Shown: one piece after another, positions 1 through 7,955 of the stretch
Layout of the letters: every line of letters begins with the position of its first letter
How positions within the stretch are numbered: the first letter of the stretch is position 1
Assembly (NCBI GenBank): GCA_030523505.1
Contig: JAUNIK010000008.1
Span: 8,530-18,675 of the forward strand
DNA length: 10,146 bases
Direction: 5' to 3'
Source of the DNA: Prevotellaceae bacterium
GTDB taxonomy: Bacteria; Bacteroidota; Bacteroidia; Bacteroidales; Bacteroidaceae
The notes under the pieces: model-generated
Database searches by the model: none
Seen by the model: the letters and a program-made list of their open reading frames with translations, nothing else
What the model was told of the DNA's origin: nothing
Program-made: the position numbers and the translations under genes

Positions 1-13
1 GAACCAGATAGAA

Positions 14-1951
14 ATGAGAGGTATACGATGTAGACATATTGTTGTTTCTGCATTGCTGATGGTGTGTCGTCCTGTTTGTTCACATCCTCTCGGCAATGAC
101 TCTATCCACACGATTGATGGGGTAGAGATTAATGCTGTGTCTCATTCCAACGACCTCCGAAGCCTTGTTCCGCAGTATTCCATTTCATCAAAGGACTTCC
201 AACGTCTGAACATTTCGGATATCACTTCTGCCCTACGTCGATTGCCGGGTGTGACGCTTCGCGACTATGGCGGCGCTGGAGGAATGAAGACCGTGTCGGT
301 GCGTGGCTTGGGGGCTAGTCATACGGGAGTGGCACTCGACGGGATGATGCTCTCGGATGTGCAATCCGGACAGACAGACTTCCAGCAGTTCCAATTGACA
401 GAAATATCATCGCTCAGTCTCTCCATTGCTGGCATCAACGATATCTTCCAACCAGCGAGAAACTTCTCGCGCGGGTCACTTATGTCGATAAGCACCACCG
501 ACAGCGTCTCGTCGAGGGTGGCGCTGGAAGGTGGCAGTTGGGGGTATCTATCACCTTCTGCACGATTGCATTATAATATTAATAAGGTGGCAATATCATT
601 GCAGGGCGGTTATACGCGTGCAAATAATGACTACCCTTTCACTGTGGAGAATGGAATAGACACGCATCGCGAAAACCGCACCAACTCTCGCCTCTCACAG
701 GGCAATATCAATGCATCGGCGATATGGCGCTTTTCAACGGAACGTTCACTGAAAACCCTCATCCGTCTTTACGACGATGATCGTCAACTGCCGGGAATTG
801 TGCATCTCTATACCAACGACAACGACGAGACTCTGCGTGACCGAGGTACAATGGTGCAGACAATGCTCACGAGTCGTTTGGCATCGCGTCTATGGTTGAA
901 GAGCGGACTGCGATGGTGCTTTGCCGAACAGGCTTATCACAATGGTATTCCGAGTGGAGGCATAAAGAGCGAGCGATACATCAACCGCGAATACTATGCC
1001 ACATCCGCCCTACTCTATCAGCCTGTGAAAGATTTGGATTTCGACTATTCCATCGACTATTTCCATAACTCGATGACCACTACCCTTGCAGCCAGCCCCA
1101 ATCCAAAGCGCAACTCATGGTTGCAGAGCATCGCCGGTAAATGGTCGAAGGAATGGATAAGCATCGTGGCGATGGTGCTGAACTCAAACATCGACTCAGA
1201 ACACCACTGGTCGCCTTCTCTCTCGGCATCGCTGAAACCGTTCAGACATCAGGATATGCTCATCAGACTGGCGGCAAAGGACATATTCCGAATGCCTTCG
1301 ATGACGGAACTATACTACTATCACATCGGTCAACCAAACCTCCGACCGGAGAAGACTCGGCAACTGAACCTTGGTGTGACCTACGCAAAGGCTATGAAGA
1401 ACCTTGAGGCGAGCATCACAGCCGATATATATATTAATAAGGTGGACGACAAGATTGTGGCAATCCCGTTCAATATGTTCGTGTGGCGATATATGAATGT
1501 GGAGGAAGTGCTCGGACGGGGGGCAGACATGACTGCCTCGATTGCCTACACAACACCGTCGGTTGGTACATTCTCGCTCACCGCCAACTACTCCTTTCAG
1601 CGAACAGGCTTACACAATGTGGTGGTCGAGAAATTCGAGGGCAACCAGATTGCATACAGTCCAGTGCACAGTGGCAGCACCACCTTTGCGTGGAAGAATC
1701 CGTGGGTGAACTTCTCCATGACGCTCACAGGAGCCTCAGAGCAATGGACAAACAACGAGCACAACGGAACCGCCATGCCTGCCTATAAGGAATTGGCAGC
1801 TTCGCTGTATCGCACATTCCCACTGTCCAAACGGCAGAGCATTGCCGCCTCGCTGACAGTGCAGAATCTGTTGAACGAGCAATACTGCCTCATTGCCCAC
1901 TACCCCATGCCAGGCAGAAATATAAAACTAAGTATAACATATAAGTATTAA
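14..1951 (+). CDS. TonB-dependent outer-membrane receptor, BtuB-like
   Basis: Predicted 645-residue outer-membrane receptor that would import a scarce ligand, probably a corrinoid, using TonB energy. A hydrophobic signal segment covers about residues 8-23. The stretch around residues 34-43 (IDGVEINAVS) could be the TonB box. The plug domain spans about 45-162 and contains the family's conserved run, including RRLPGV (75-80), DYGGAGG (84-90) and SVRGLG (95-100). The remainder alternates aromatic and polar residues like a beta-barrel and ends in an aromatic residue (YKY). There is no N-terminal carboxypeptidase-regulatory-like domain, so it is a BtuB/FepA-style receptor, not a SusC. The ATG at 14 gives a full-length protein with a signal peptide. 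The upstream promoter or riboswitch, if any, lies outside the window. Its stop is 3 nt before the next gene. Substrate is inferred from neighbours; haem or siderophore uptake remains possible. Confidence 0.88.
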   Translation: MRGIRCRHIVVSALLMVCRPVCSHPLGNDSIHTIDGVEINAVSHSNDLRSLVPQYSISSKDFQRLNISDITSALRRLPGVTLRDYGGAGGMKTVSVRGLGASHTGVALDGMMLSDVQSGQTDFQQFQLTEISSLSLSIAGINDIFQPARNFSRGSLMSISTTDSVSSRVALEGGSWGYLSPSARLHYNINKVAISLQGGYTRANNDYPFTVENGIDTHRENRTNSRLSQGNINASAIWRFSTERSLKTLIRLYDDDRQLPGIVHLYTNDNDETLRDRGTMVQTMLTSRLASRLWLKSGLRWCFAEQAYHNGIPSGGIKSERYINREYYATSALLYQPVKDLDFDYSIDYFHNSMTTTLAASPNPKRNSWLQSIAGKWSKEWISIVAMVLNSNIDSEHHWSPSLSASLKPFRHQDMLIRLAAKDIFRMPSMTELYYYHIGQPNLRPEKTRQLNLGVTYAKAMKNLEASITADIYINKVDDKIVAIPFNMFVWRYMNVEEVLGRGADMTASIAYTTPSVGTFSLTANYSFQRTGLHNVVVEKFEGNQIAYSPVHSGSTTFAWKNPWVNFSMTLTGASEQWTNNEHNGTAMPAYKELAASLYRTFPLSKRQSIAASLTVQNLLNEQYCLIAHYPMPGRNIKLSITYKY

Positions 1952-1954
1952 ACA

Positions 1955-3034
1955 ATGAAGAAAATTATTTATTTTTTGATGATTGCACTCTGTGGTGCGG
2001 TATTTACATCATGCGAGAAGGAAGAAAATCATGATGATCCTATCGTTGATCCTGTTTATGGTACATGCGGAGTGTTTGTGCTCAACGAGGGCAGCTACTA
2101 CAACAGTATCAAAGGTTCGCTGTCGTATCTCAACTATTCTACCGAAAGCCTTACCGACGGAATATTCCAGGCAGCTAACGGTCGTTCATTAGGTGGCACT
2201 CCAAACGATATGGTACAGGTGGACAGCCGACTATTCATCTGTGTCACCGATGAGAATCGCCTTGAGATTGTGGAGACACAGAATGCCAAGTCGGTGAGAT
2301 ACACAGAAATCACTCAACCACGCGAGGTGTGCGCTTCGGGCGATGGAATCTATGTGAGTAGTTACGACGGAACTGTCACCATGTTCGATTTCGAAGGCAA
2401 GCTGATGGCGAAGAGCGAGAAAGTCGGTGCTTGCCTTGAAGGTATCACTGTTCGTAATGGTTATGTGTATGTTTGCAATGCTTACAACGCTGACTACACC
2501 TACAACACGAATGTAGTGAAACTCGAAGAAGGCACCCTCAAGAAGGTGAAGGACATCACTGTGGCTTGCAATCCTACACAGATTGAATACGACGGTGGCG
2601 ATATCTATGTGCTTTCTACCGGAAACTACGCTGATGTGCAGGCACAGATTCAGACCATCGACAAGGACGACAATGTGAAATATCTCTGCGATGCCACAAT
2701 GATGGCTATCGACAAAAACACCGTTTATGCCATCAACGCAGTGTATGGAGGAACTCCTGAGTATTTCAAGGTAGAAACTGCTACTGGCGAGAAGACTCCT
2801 ATTCTGTCAAGCGCTGCAACAGCAAATATCTACTCTCCTTGTTCTATCGCCGTCGATCCTATGAGCCAGTACATCTTCGTTGGTTCATACAATCTGGGTG
2901 CTTATGGCTATGCCGACTATGCTGCTCCGGGCTTTGTGATGCAGTTCAAGTATGACGGCAACCTCGTAAAGAAGTATGATGCCGGTGTTGGTCCAACAAC
3001 ATTGGTGCCACTCATTGTTGCCTTAAATAAATAA
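1955..3034 (+). CDS. Surface beta-propeller lipoprotein, BtuG-like (YncE/DUF5074-type)
   Basis: Predicted 359-residue lipoprotein. The signal peptide ends in a lipobox FTSC with the acylated Cys at residue 20, followed by an acidic stretch (EKEENHDD) typical of Bacteroidetes lipoproteins sent to the cell surface. The mature part starts with GVFVLNEGSYY (about 39-49), then repeats short strands of the type 'IYV', 'LFICVTDENRLEIV' and 'IYVLSTGNY', which looks like a YncE-type beta-propeller of about seven blades. In Bacteroides, BtuG proteins of this architecture bind vitamin B12 very tightly and sit as a lid on BtuB. Position directly between a BtuB-like receptor and BtuF/BtuC-like genes supports the same role here. 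The stop TAA shares its last A with the ATG of the next gene, so translation is probably coupled. Specific B12-contacting residues could not be checked by eye. Confidence 0.82.
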   Translation: MKKIIYFLMIALCGAVFTSCEKEENHDDPIVDPVYGTCGVFVLNEGSYYNSIKGSLSYLNYSTESLTDGIFQAANGRSLGGTPNDMVQVDSRLFICVTDENRLEIVETQNAKSVRYTEITQPREVCASGDGIYVSSYDGTVTMFDFEGKLMAKSEKVGACLEGITVRNGYVYVCNAYNADYTYNTNVVKLEEGTLKKVKDITVACNPTQIEYDGGDIYVLSTGNYADVQAQIQTIDKDDNVKYLCDATMMAIDKNTVYAINAVYGGTPEYFKVETATGEKTPILSSAATANIYSPCSIAVDPMSQYIFVGSYNLGAYGYADYAAPGFVMQFKYDGNLVKKYDAGVGPTTLVPLIVALNK

Positions 3035-3969
3035 TGACCACACGACTCTTTTCCCACTCATTATATGCTGTTCTTCTCCTCGCCTTGGTGGCTTGCCAAG
3101 GTGGGGAGAGAACTCATGCTTCGGCTGACGAGAATCTGCAACTGAAATACGCCGAACTAATCACCGACGAGCATCTTGCGCTTATCGGTGGCGATTATCA
3201 GCGTGTGGCCGTTGATGCCTCGGTATATAAAGGACTGATGGAGATGCTCGGTGTGGGCGACAAGTGCATTGATTTCTCCGACCAGATGAAGCCCGATGTG
3301 GAGAAGATAGCCGCCTCGAAAGCCGACCTGTTGCTTATCTCGGCCTACGAGGGTGCCGACCTGAAGAAATATGAGCGTCTGGGCATTCCTGTTGTGCAGT
3401 GCCGCGACTTCCTTGAAACGACTGCCCTCGGACGTGCTGAGTGGATGCGCTATCTCGGTCGTCTGTGGGGCGTTGCTGAGCGGGCTGACTCGTTGTTCAC
3501 CGTGATAGAAGGAAATCTCTCACCACTCGATGTCCCGCAGAATAAGGAATCACGCCCATCGTTTCTTTTCGACACGATCTACGGTGCTGTGTGGTATCAA
3601 CCTTCGCCGGAGAGTACCATCGGACAGTTGGTGACTATGGCTGGTGGAACGATTCCATTCCGTTCGGAGCAAAAAGGTGGCAGTCTGGCTTTGTCGAAAG
3701 AGGAGGTGCTGCTCAATGCCCGCGATGCCGACTACTGGATTGTGAGATATATGGGAAAGGAGGATATGACTCTTGCTGATTTGGCAAGAATCAACCCGAT
3801 ATACGCTGAATTCCAGGCGTTTAAGGAAGGGCGTGTCTTCGGGTGCAACACTTCAAAGGTTCCGTTCTACGATGAGACGCCGTTCCGCCCTGACTGGTTG
3901 CTCGATGATTTCAAGCATATCATCAAGGGCAATAACGACTCACTGCGATATTTCAAGAAAATATATTGA
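3034..3969 (+). CDS. Periplasmic ABC-transporter substrate-binding lipoprotein, BtuF-like
   Basis: Predicted 311-residue member of the periplasmic binding protein family for B12, iron-siderophore and haem (PF01497-type). The signal peptide ends in lipobox LVAC with Cys at residue 21. Two lobes are recognisable. The first contains RVAVDASVYKGLMEMLGVGDKCIDF (a written-out run of the family's 'locate the ligand' region, about residues 57-81) and the KADLLLISAYEG segment. The second contains the IGQLVTMAGG motif and the ARDADYWIV segment. It should deliver the ligand from the receptor to the downstream permease. The start ATG overlaps the preceding stop by 1 nt (TAATG). The next gene begins 2 nt after the stop. 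The protein is rather short for the Bacteroidetes family, where somewhat longer homologues are common, but no domain is obviously missing. Confidence 0.85.
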   Translation: MTTRLFSHSLYAVLLLALVACQGGERTHASADENLQLKYAELITDEHLALIGGDYQRVAVDASVYKGLMEMLGVGDKCIDFSDQMKPDVEKIAASKADLLLISAYEGADLKKYERLGIPVVQCRDFLETTALGRAEWMRYLGRLWGVAERADSLFTVIEGNLSPLDVPQNKESRPSFLFDTIYGAVWYQPSPESTIGQLVTMAGGTIPFRSEQKGGSLALSKEEVLLNARDADYWIVRYMGKEDMTLADLARINPIYAEFQAFKEGRVFGCNTSKVPFYDETPFRPDWLLDDFKHIIKGNNDSLRYFKKIY

Positions 3970-3971
3970 TT

Positions 3972-4958
3972 ATGAGACAACTGCATATCCTTATGGCATT
4001 GATAACGCTGTGCATCTTGGTGCTCGCCAACCTGTACATCGGGTCGGTGCATATACCGTTCCATGAGGTTACTGACGCTATTCTCGGGTGTCAGGACAAT
4101 GACACCGTGAGGTTTATCATCGTTGAGCACCGTCTGCCACAGGCTGTTACGGCATTACTCGTCGGTGCCTCGCTCGCTGCGTGCGGCTTGCTCTTGCAGA
4201 CGACCTTCCACAACCCTCTCGCAGGACCTTCGGTATTCGGCATCAGTGGTGGTGCTTCACTCGGAGTGGCATTGCTGTTGCTCGGGGGTATCGCTGGTTC
4301 GGCCAACCCAGGCGATGGACTGGTGGTGATGGGACTTGCAGCTTTCGTGGGTGCAATGTCGGTGACAGCCCTACTCCTGTTCGTGAGCAGCATGATAAAA
4401 AACAATGTGGTGCTGCTCATCGTTGGTCTGTTACTTGGATATCTCATCTCGTCGGTCATAACGATTCTCTATGTCGTTGCCGATCCTGAGAGCCTTCATC
4501 AGTATATGGTGTGGGGCATGGGCGACTTCTCATCGGTGAGCCACAACCAACTCGTGCCTCTCGGAGTACCAACGGTGGTATTCCTCATCGTTGCTCTGTT
4601 GCTGGTGAAACCGCTGAATGCAATGCAGATGGGCGACAACTATGCTCAGAACCTCGGCATCGACATCCGCAGGGTGCGCAATCTGGTGCTGCTGGTTGTC
4701 GGAGTGCTCACTGCTGTCTCCACCACATTTTGCGGTCCGGTGGCTTTCCTCGGACTTGCCGTTCCACACATCACAAGACTCATAATTCGAACATCCGACT
4801 ATCGTGCATTGCTTCCTGCAACGCTATTTATGGGAGCCTTCACAGCCCTTGTGTGCAATCTGATATGCGTCATTCCGTCGGGCACATTGCTACCGTTGAA
4901 TGCAGTGACACCACTGGTGGGAATACCGGTGATAATATATGTGATAATGAAAAGATAA
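3972..4958 (+). CDS. FecCD-family ABC transporter permease, BtuC-like
   Basis: Predicted 328-residue polytopic inner-membrane permease with about nine or ten hydrophobic helices. Family hallmarks are RLPQAVTALLVGASLAACG (54-72), the run LLQTTFHNPLAGPSVFGISG (74-93), GASLG (94-98), the cytoplasmic ATPase-contact loop around NYAQNLGIDIRRVR (223-236) and GLAVPHITR (261-269). It should form the channel that takes the ligand from the BtuF-like protein into the cytoplasm. The ATG at 3972 was preferred over a TTG at 3966, because that TTG overlaps the previous stop codon and adds only two residues. No ATP-binding subunit follows, although in most such operons it comes next; the partner ATPase must be encoded elsewhere or upstream of the window. 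Confidence 0.9.
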   Translation: MRQLHILMALITLCILVLANLYIGSVHIPFHEVTDAILGCQDNDTVRFIIVEHRLPQAVTALLVGASLAACGLLLQTTFHNPLAGPSVFGISGGASLGVALLLLGGIAGSANPGDGLVVMGLAAFVGAMSVTALLLFVSSMIKNNVVLLIVGLLLGYLISSVITILYVVADPESLHQYMVWGMGDFSSVSHNQLVPLGVPTVVFLIVALLLVKPLNAMQMGDNYAQNLGIDIRRVRNLVLLVVGVLTAVSTTFCGPVAFLGLAVPHITRLIIRTSDYRALLPATLFMGAFTALVCNLICVIPSGTLLPLNAVTPLVGIPVIIYVIMKR

Positions 4959-4988
4959 AGCACATACTGTAATAAATCGCACCGTTTT

Positions 4989-5019
4989 TTTGTTTTTATA
5001 TATTTTTTTACTACCTTTG
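4989..5019 (+). promoter_or_regulatory. Bacteroidetes-type promoter for the AraC regulator
   Basis: TTTG at 4989-4992 and TACCTTTG at 5012-5019 are separated by 19 bp. This matches the known Bacteroidetes vegetative promoter pattern TTTG-N19..21-TAnnTTTG at every defined base. It predicts transcription from about 5025, leaving a leader of about 55 nt before the ATG at 5080. The leader is A-rich near the start codon, as is usual in this phylum. It separates the regulator from the transport operon. Confidence 0.7.
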
Positions 5020-5079
5020 CTATCAGAAAAGGTATTATTACTAACAAAGTCACATATAAATATATAAAAACAAATACAT

Positions 5080-5226
5080 ATGGAACTCGCAATTTACTAC
5101 TGCTACTTCGCGTTATTGATCTGCGCTCTTGGATATACTACATTCCGACTGGTATCTAACGGCAAGAAACATCAGGCTGTCATCGTCGTAGCAATAAGTT
5201 GCGTCATATTGTGCCATTTCTTCTAG
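5080..5226 (+). CDS. 48-codon ORF: apparent N-terminus of the AraC regulator, ended by an in-frame TAG
   Basis: The ATG at 5080 is the first start after the promoter and is preceded by an A/T-rich leader (in-frame stop TAA at 5065-5067). It encodes 48 residues with two hydrophobic helices: the first at about residues 2-25 (starting ELAIYYCYFALLICALGY), then a basic loop NGKKH, then a second (QAVIVVAISCVILCHFF). A TAG at 5224-5226 stops it, and the ATG of the 332-residue regulator follows at once in the same frame. The two parts look like one membrane domain split by a single amber codon, since the membrane helices run on after the TAG. It could also be a genuine small membrane peptide translated ahead of, and coupled to, the regulator. 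Sequence alone does not decide between these. Confidence 0.55.
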   Translation: MELAIYYCYFALLICALGYTTFRLVSNGKKHQAVIVVAISCVILCHFF

Positions 5227-6225
5227 ATGTGGTATAAGATGATCTATCGCCCTGACTTCGAATTTTCCGGAGGTATGCTCCGATTGACCAACTTAATCAC
5301 ATCAATAATCATTCCTCTCGTATATACTTACACAAGCCGCCAGTTCCATATCCGCCTGTTGAGTGCCACGACATACTGCCTGTATGGCATCGCCTTGGTA
5401 TGTGTCTTCGAGAGTATGTATCTCACCCTGGATAACATCTTCCCTGCCGAACCGATTGACCGCCCTCATATCCATATCTATCTGAAAGGTCAGGAAATTC
5501 TCTATTGGAACATCTACGAGGTTGCGCTGTTCTTCCAGGCACTGATGGTATCGCTGAAGATCTACAAACTGCGCCGTAAGATGAGACGTGAACGCTGGTC
5601 GCTCACCAAGAACGGTATGAGTTACCTTGCTGTCGTACTAACAGCAATGATTCTTGCTCTTTTCCTCGCCCTGCTGCCTGACAATGCGTGGAACTCGGTA
5701 ACAACGGCTTTGTATATGGGTTCATACACCGTCTTAGGCGTGGTATTGCTGTGGATGATTGCCAACGGATACGACAAATACGCTATCGTCAACGAGCATA
5801 ACGAACCAGAATATCTTGAGGTTGCTCCAAAGGTGAACAGCATGAAGGCAAACTTCGAACGACTTGTGCTCGAAGAGAAGATATTCCTCAACACACAGTT
5901 GTCGCTTACTGATGTGTCGCAGATGCTCGGCACCAACCGCACCTATGTTTCAAAGATGGTCAACGAATCATACGGTGAGTCGTTCTCAAACTATATCAAC
6001 CGTCAGCGTCTGGAGTATGCTAAGGCATATATGGATGAGCACCCTAACTCAAAGATCGAGGTTATAGCCAACGAGTGTGGTTTCGGCAGCACATCGTCGT
6101 TCAACAAATATTTCAAGAGCGTTGTCGGTGTCACCCCATCGGCTTGGATCAAGGGTGAACGCCCATCTGTTGTAACAACAGAAACAGAAGAATCCGCCCA
6201 CTCAAACTCCCTTGAAGATGAGTAA
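5227..6225 (+). CDS. Membrane-anchored AraC-family transcriptional regulator (possibly N-terminally truncated)
   Basis: Predicted 332 residues from this ATG. The N-terminal half has about five hydrophobic segments (roughly 18-35, 46-66, 92-112, 132-150, 158-178). A linker of about 40 residues leads to a C-terminal AraC DNA-binding domain (about 215-310). The first helix-turn-helix is LSLTDVSQMLGTNRTYVSKMVNE (226-248). The second is IEVIANECGFGSTSSFNKYFKSVVG (277-301), with the typical GF.S.SSFN.YFK..G.TP signature. Such proteins are thought to sense a signal at the membrane and bind DNA from there. The likely original start is 5080, with a TAG interrupting the frame at 5224-5226. The ATG at 5227 is close to no obvious translation signal, so expression would need reinitiation or readthrough. 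Its targets may be the flanking uptake operon or the phosphoesterase genes downstream; neither is shown. Confidence 0.85.
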   Translation: MWYKMIYRPDFEFSGGMLRLTNLITSIIIPLVYTYTSRQFHIRLLSATTYCLYGIALVCVFESMYLTLDNIFPAEPIDRPHIHIYLKGQEILYWNIYEVALFFQALMVSLKIYKLRRKMRRERWSLTKNGMSYLAVVLTAMILALFLALLPDNAWNSVTTALYMGSYTVLGVVLLWMIANGYDKYAIVNEHNEPEYLEVAPKVNSMKANFERLVLEEKIFLNTQLSLTDVSQMLGTNRTYVSKMVNESYGESFSNYINRQRLEYAKAYMDEHPNSKIEVIANECGFGSTSSFNKYFKSVVGVTPSAWIKGERPSVVTTETEESAHSNSLEDE

Positions 6226-6275
6226 AAAGGCCTCCCTCCCATCACGGGGAGGGCTGGGAAGGGGTCTCCTTTTTT
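6224..6275 (+). terminator. GC-rich hairpin with U-tract after the AraC gene
   Basis: CCCTCCC (6234-6240) can pair perfectly with GGGAGGG (6247-6253) over a 6-nt loop. An outer AAAAAGG (6224-6230) can pair with CCTTTTT (6268-6274), and a run of six T follows the GC-rich part. This fits an intrinsic terminator starting at the stop codon of the regulator. On the other strand the sequence resembles the GC-rich intergenic repeats at 7956 and 9689, so it may be one of that family in inverted orientation. Confidence 0.6.
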
Positions 6276-6293
6276 GCGTGTGAAGGGCGTAAA

Positions 6294-6342
6294 ATGGTAA
6301 AAAAATGAGTAAAAAATACAAAAAAAGCACCATTTTTACCAT
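6294..6342. repeat. Inverted repeat ATGGTAAAAA / TTTTTACCAT
   Basis: ATGGTAAAAA (6294-6303) and TTTTTACCAT (6333-6342) are perfect inverted copies separated by 29 nt of very A-rich sequence. They lie about 60 nt upstream of the predicted promoter of the first phosphoesterase. They may be an operator, a weak second terminator or a structural element. The rest of this 222-nt gap is AT-rich with no gene. Confidence 0.45.
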
Positions 6343-6376
6343 CCGACACTTTATTTGTTAATCTTCCAAATATTTT

Positions 6377-6409
6377 TTTCTTCTATTATATAGCAATTGA
6401 GTAATTTTG
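6377..6409 (+). promoter_or_regulatory. Putative Bacteroidetes promoter for the first phosphoesterase
   Basis: TAATTTTG (6402-6409) matches the TAnnTTTG -7 element exactly. The -33 element would be TTTC (6377-6380) with a 21-bp spacer, one base off TTTG. Transcription would begin around 6415, leaving a leader of about 33 nt. This also argues against translation starting at the upstream TTG at 6397, which lies inside the promoter. Confidence 0.5.
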
Positions 6410-6447
6410 CGGCAGAAAATTTAAAATCCCGTAAAAACCTAATTGTT

Positions 6448-7953
6448 ATGAAAAAAATCAGTTTTCTTGTTATCGCAGCAATCTCAATGCTGATGGTAGC
6501 ATGCTCAAGCAACAAACCAGTAGAATCAACAACTCAGTTCCGTTTCCATGACGGCGTATTCCGCATCGCTCATGTAGCTGATGTACACTATGGATGTACA
6601 GAAACCGAGAAACTCGCCATGTTCAAGGACATGATCATGAAGACCGCCGAGAACGAGAAGCCAGACATCTTCGTCCTCACAGGCGACCTTGTTACAGGTG
6701 GTGATGATGCACGCCAGGGCTGGCGCAATATGATAGAGGTGTTCGACGGTACTGGTCTTCCTTGGGCTGTTGTTCTCGGCAACCACGATGCTGAAGCCAA
6801 CGAGGATGTTACTGCCGATACTATCTTCGACATTCTCAAGAGTGCAAAGAACATAGTAAATGTGGAAGGTGCAGCAAAGGTATATGGTCATGGCAACAAG
6901 GCTCTTCCTGTGCTCCATGCCGACAACGACTCTGTTGCTGCTGTTGTTTATTGCATCGACTCTAACGACTATCCAAAAGAGGGCGACAAGTGGTATGGCC
7001 TTTCTTATTATGATGTTATCCACGAGGATCAGGTTCAGTGGTATATCGACGAGAGCAACAAGTTCAAGGCAATGAACGGCGGTGTGCCTGTTCCATCTGT
7101 AGCTTATTATCATATCTGTCTTCCTGAGTTCAAGGATGTTGCACTCGATCCTAACCACCACGGCATGTTCGGCGAGGCTTGCTGCCCTGCTGATGTCAAC
7201 ACTGGTTTCTTCGATAAGATTCGTTACCAGGGCGACATGATCGGTATGTTTGTTGGTCACGACCACACCGACGACTATGTTGGTATGTATAAGGGCATCG
7301 CTCTCGGTTACGGCCGTCAGTCGGGCGTTGAGGATGAGAACGACACTACTGCTCCAATGGGTGTTCGTATGGTTGAGTTGAAGGAAGGCAAGCGTGAGTT
7401 CGATACATGGGTTTACACCGTTAAGACTGGTGAACTCGACAAGTGGTACTATCCTTCTGGCCTTTCATCAACCTACGAGAAGGATCTTATGCCAGCACAG
7501 AATGTAGAGGTTGGCGAGAACGGTGTGAAGTATGCTTACTATGTGAACAGCACAGAGAAGGTGCTCACCAGCGTTAACGATATCTGCAAACCTGCGAACA
7601 AGGTTGAAGAGGGCATCACCGAGAAGATTGATGTCAGCAAGGCAAAGCAGGAAGACTGGTATGGTTTCGATTTCGACACCTATGTAAACATTCCTGAAAG
7701 CGGTGCTTACAAGATGGTACTCACATCAGATGATGGTAGTGTGCTCTATCTCGACGGTAAACTCATCATCGACAATGATGGTAGTCATGGTGAACTGGCT
7801 GTTCCTCGCTTCATTGGTCTTGAGAAGGGCTTGCACCATCTCCAGGTGAAGTATCTCGAGAACTACTCTGGCAACCAGGTATCAGTGAAGATCATGGGTA
7901 AGTCAATGCCTGAGATGGAAATTCCTGCTGAGTGGTATTTCTTGAAGAAGTAG
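6448..7953 (+). CDS. Calcineurin-like metallophosphoesterase lipoprotein with C-terminal PA14-like domain
   Basis: Predicted 501-residue exported phosphoesterase. The signal peptide ends in lipobox MVAC with Cys19. The catalytic domain (about 38-292) shows all the family metal-site motifs: DVH (D45, H47), GD (D80), GNHD (111-114), H222 in YYHI, and GHDH (270-273), so it should hold two metal ions and be active. A PA14-like module follows (about 360-485). It has the acidic TSDDGS turn (426-431), YLDG, and IDNDGSH (441-447), features that in PA14 lectins form a calcium-dependent sugar site. A role in surface hydrolysis of phosphomonoesters or diesters, with the PA14 part docking on a glycan, is inferred. 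The ATG at 6448 is chosen because it gives a clean signal peptide directly after a promoter. The stop is TAG. The substrate is unknown. Confidence 0.87.
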   Translation: MKKISFLVIAAISMLMVACSSNKPVESTTQFRFHDGVFRIAHVADVHYGCTETEKLAMFKDMIMKTAENEKPDIFVLTGDLVTGGDDARQGWRNMIEVFDGTGLPWAVVLGNHDAEANEDVTADTIFDILKSAKNIVNVEGAAKVYGHGNKALPVLHADNDSVAAVVYCIDSNDYPKEGDKWYGLSYYDVIHEDQVQWYIDESNKFKAMNGGVPVPSVAYYHICLPEFKDVALDPNHHGMFGEACCPADVNTGFFDKIRYQGDMIGMFVGHDHTDDYVGMYKGIALGYGRQSGVEDENDTTAPMGVRMVELKEGKREFDTWVYTVKTGELDKWYYPSGLSSTYEKDLMPAQNVEVGENGVKYAYYVNSTEKVLTSVNDICKPANKVEEGITEKIDVSKAKQEDWYGFDFDTYVNIPESGAYKMVLTSDDGSVLYLDGKLIIDNDGSHGELAVPRFIGLEKGLHHLQVKYLENYSGNQVSVKIMGKSMPEMEIPAEWYFLKK

Positions 7954-7955
7954 AA

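Noticed and set aside
14..3034. SusC/SusD pair of a polysaccharide utilisation locus.
   Set aside because: The receptor lacks the N-terminal carboxypeptidase-like domain and SusC length, and the lipoprotein is a propeller type, not helical SusD.
3966..3971. TTG start two codons upstream for the permease.
   Set aside because: It overlaps the preceding stop and adds only two residues; ATG at 3972 is the normal choice.
4959..5079. Cobalamin riboswitch between the permease and the regulator.
   Set aside because: The gap is short, AT-rich and lacks the structured conserved core; it is accounted for by a promoter and leader.
5224..5226. TAG reassigned to an amino acid genome-wide.
   Set aside because: TAG is the proper terminator of the gene ending at 7953, after which the frame enters a noncoding repeat, and no other gene in the window has an internal TAG.
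6397..6447. TTG start giving a 17-residue extension of the first metallophosphoesterase.
   Set aside because: The extension would place the signal peptide internally and overlaps a TAnnTTTG promoter element; ATG at 6448 gives a standard lipoprotein signal.
6526..7266. Long antisense open frame (246 codons) opposite the metallophosphoesterase.
   Set aside because: It lies wholly within a gene whose catalytic motifs are intact, resembles no known family and looks like a codon-bias shadow.
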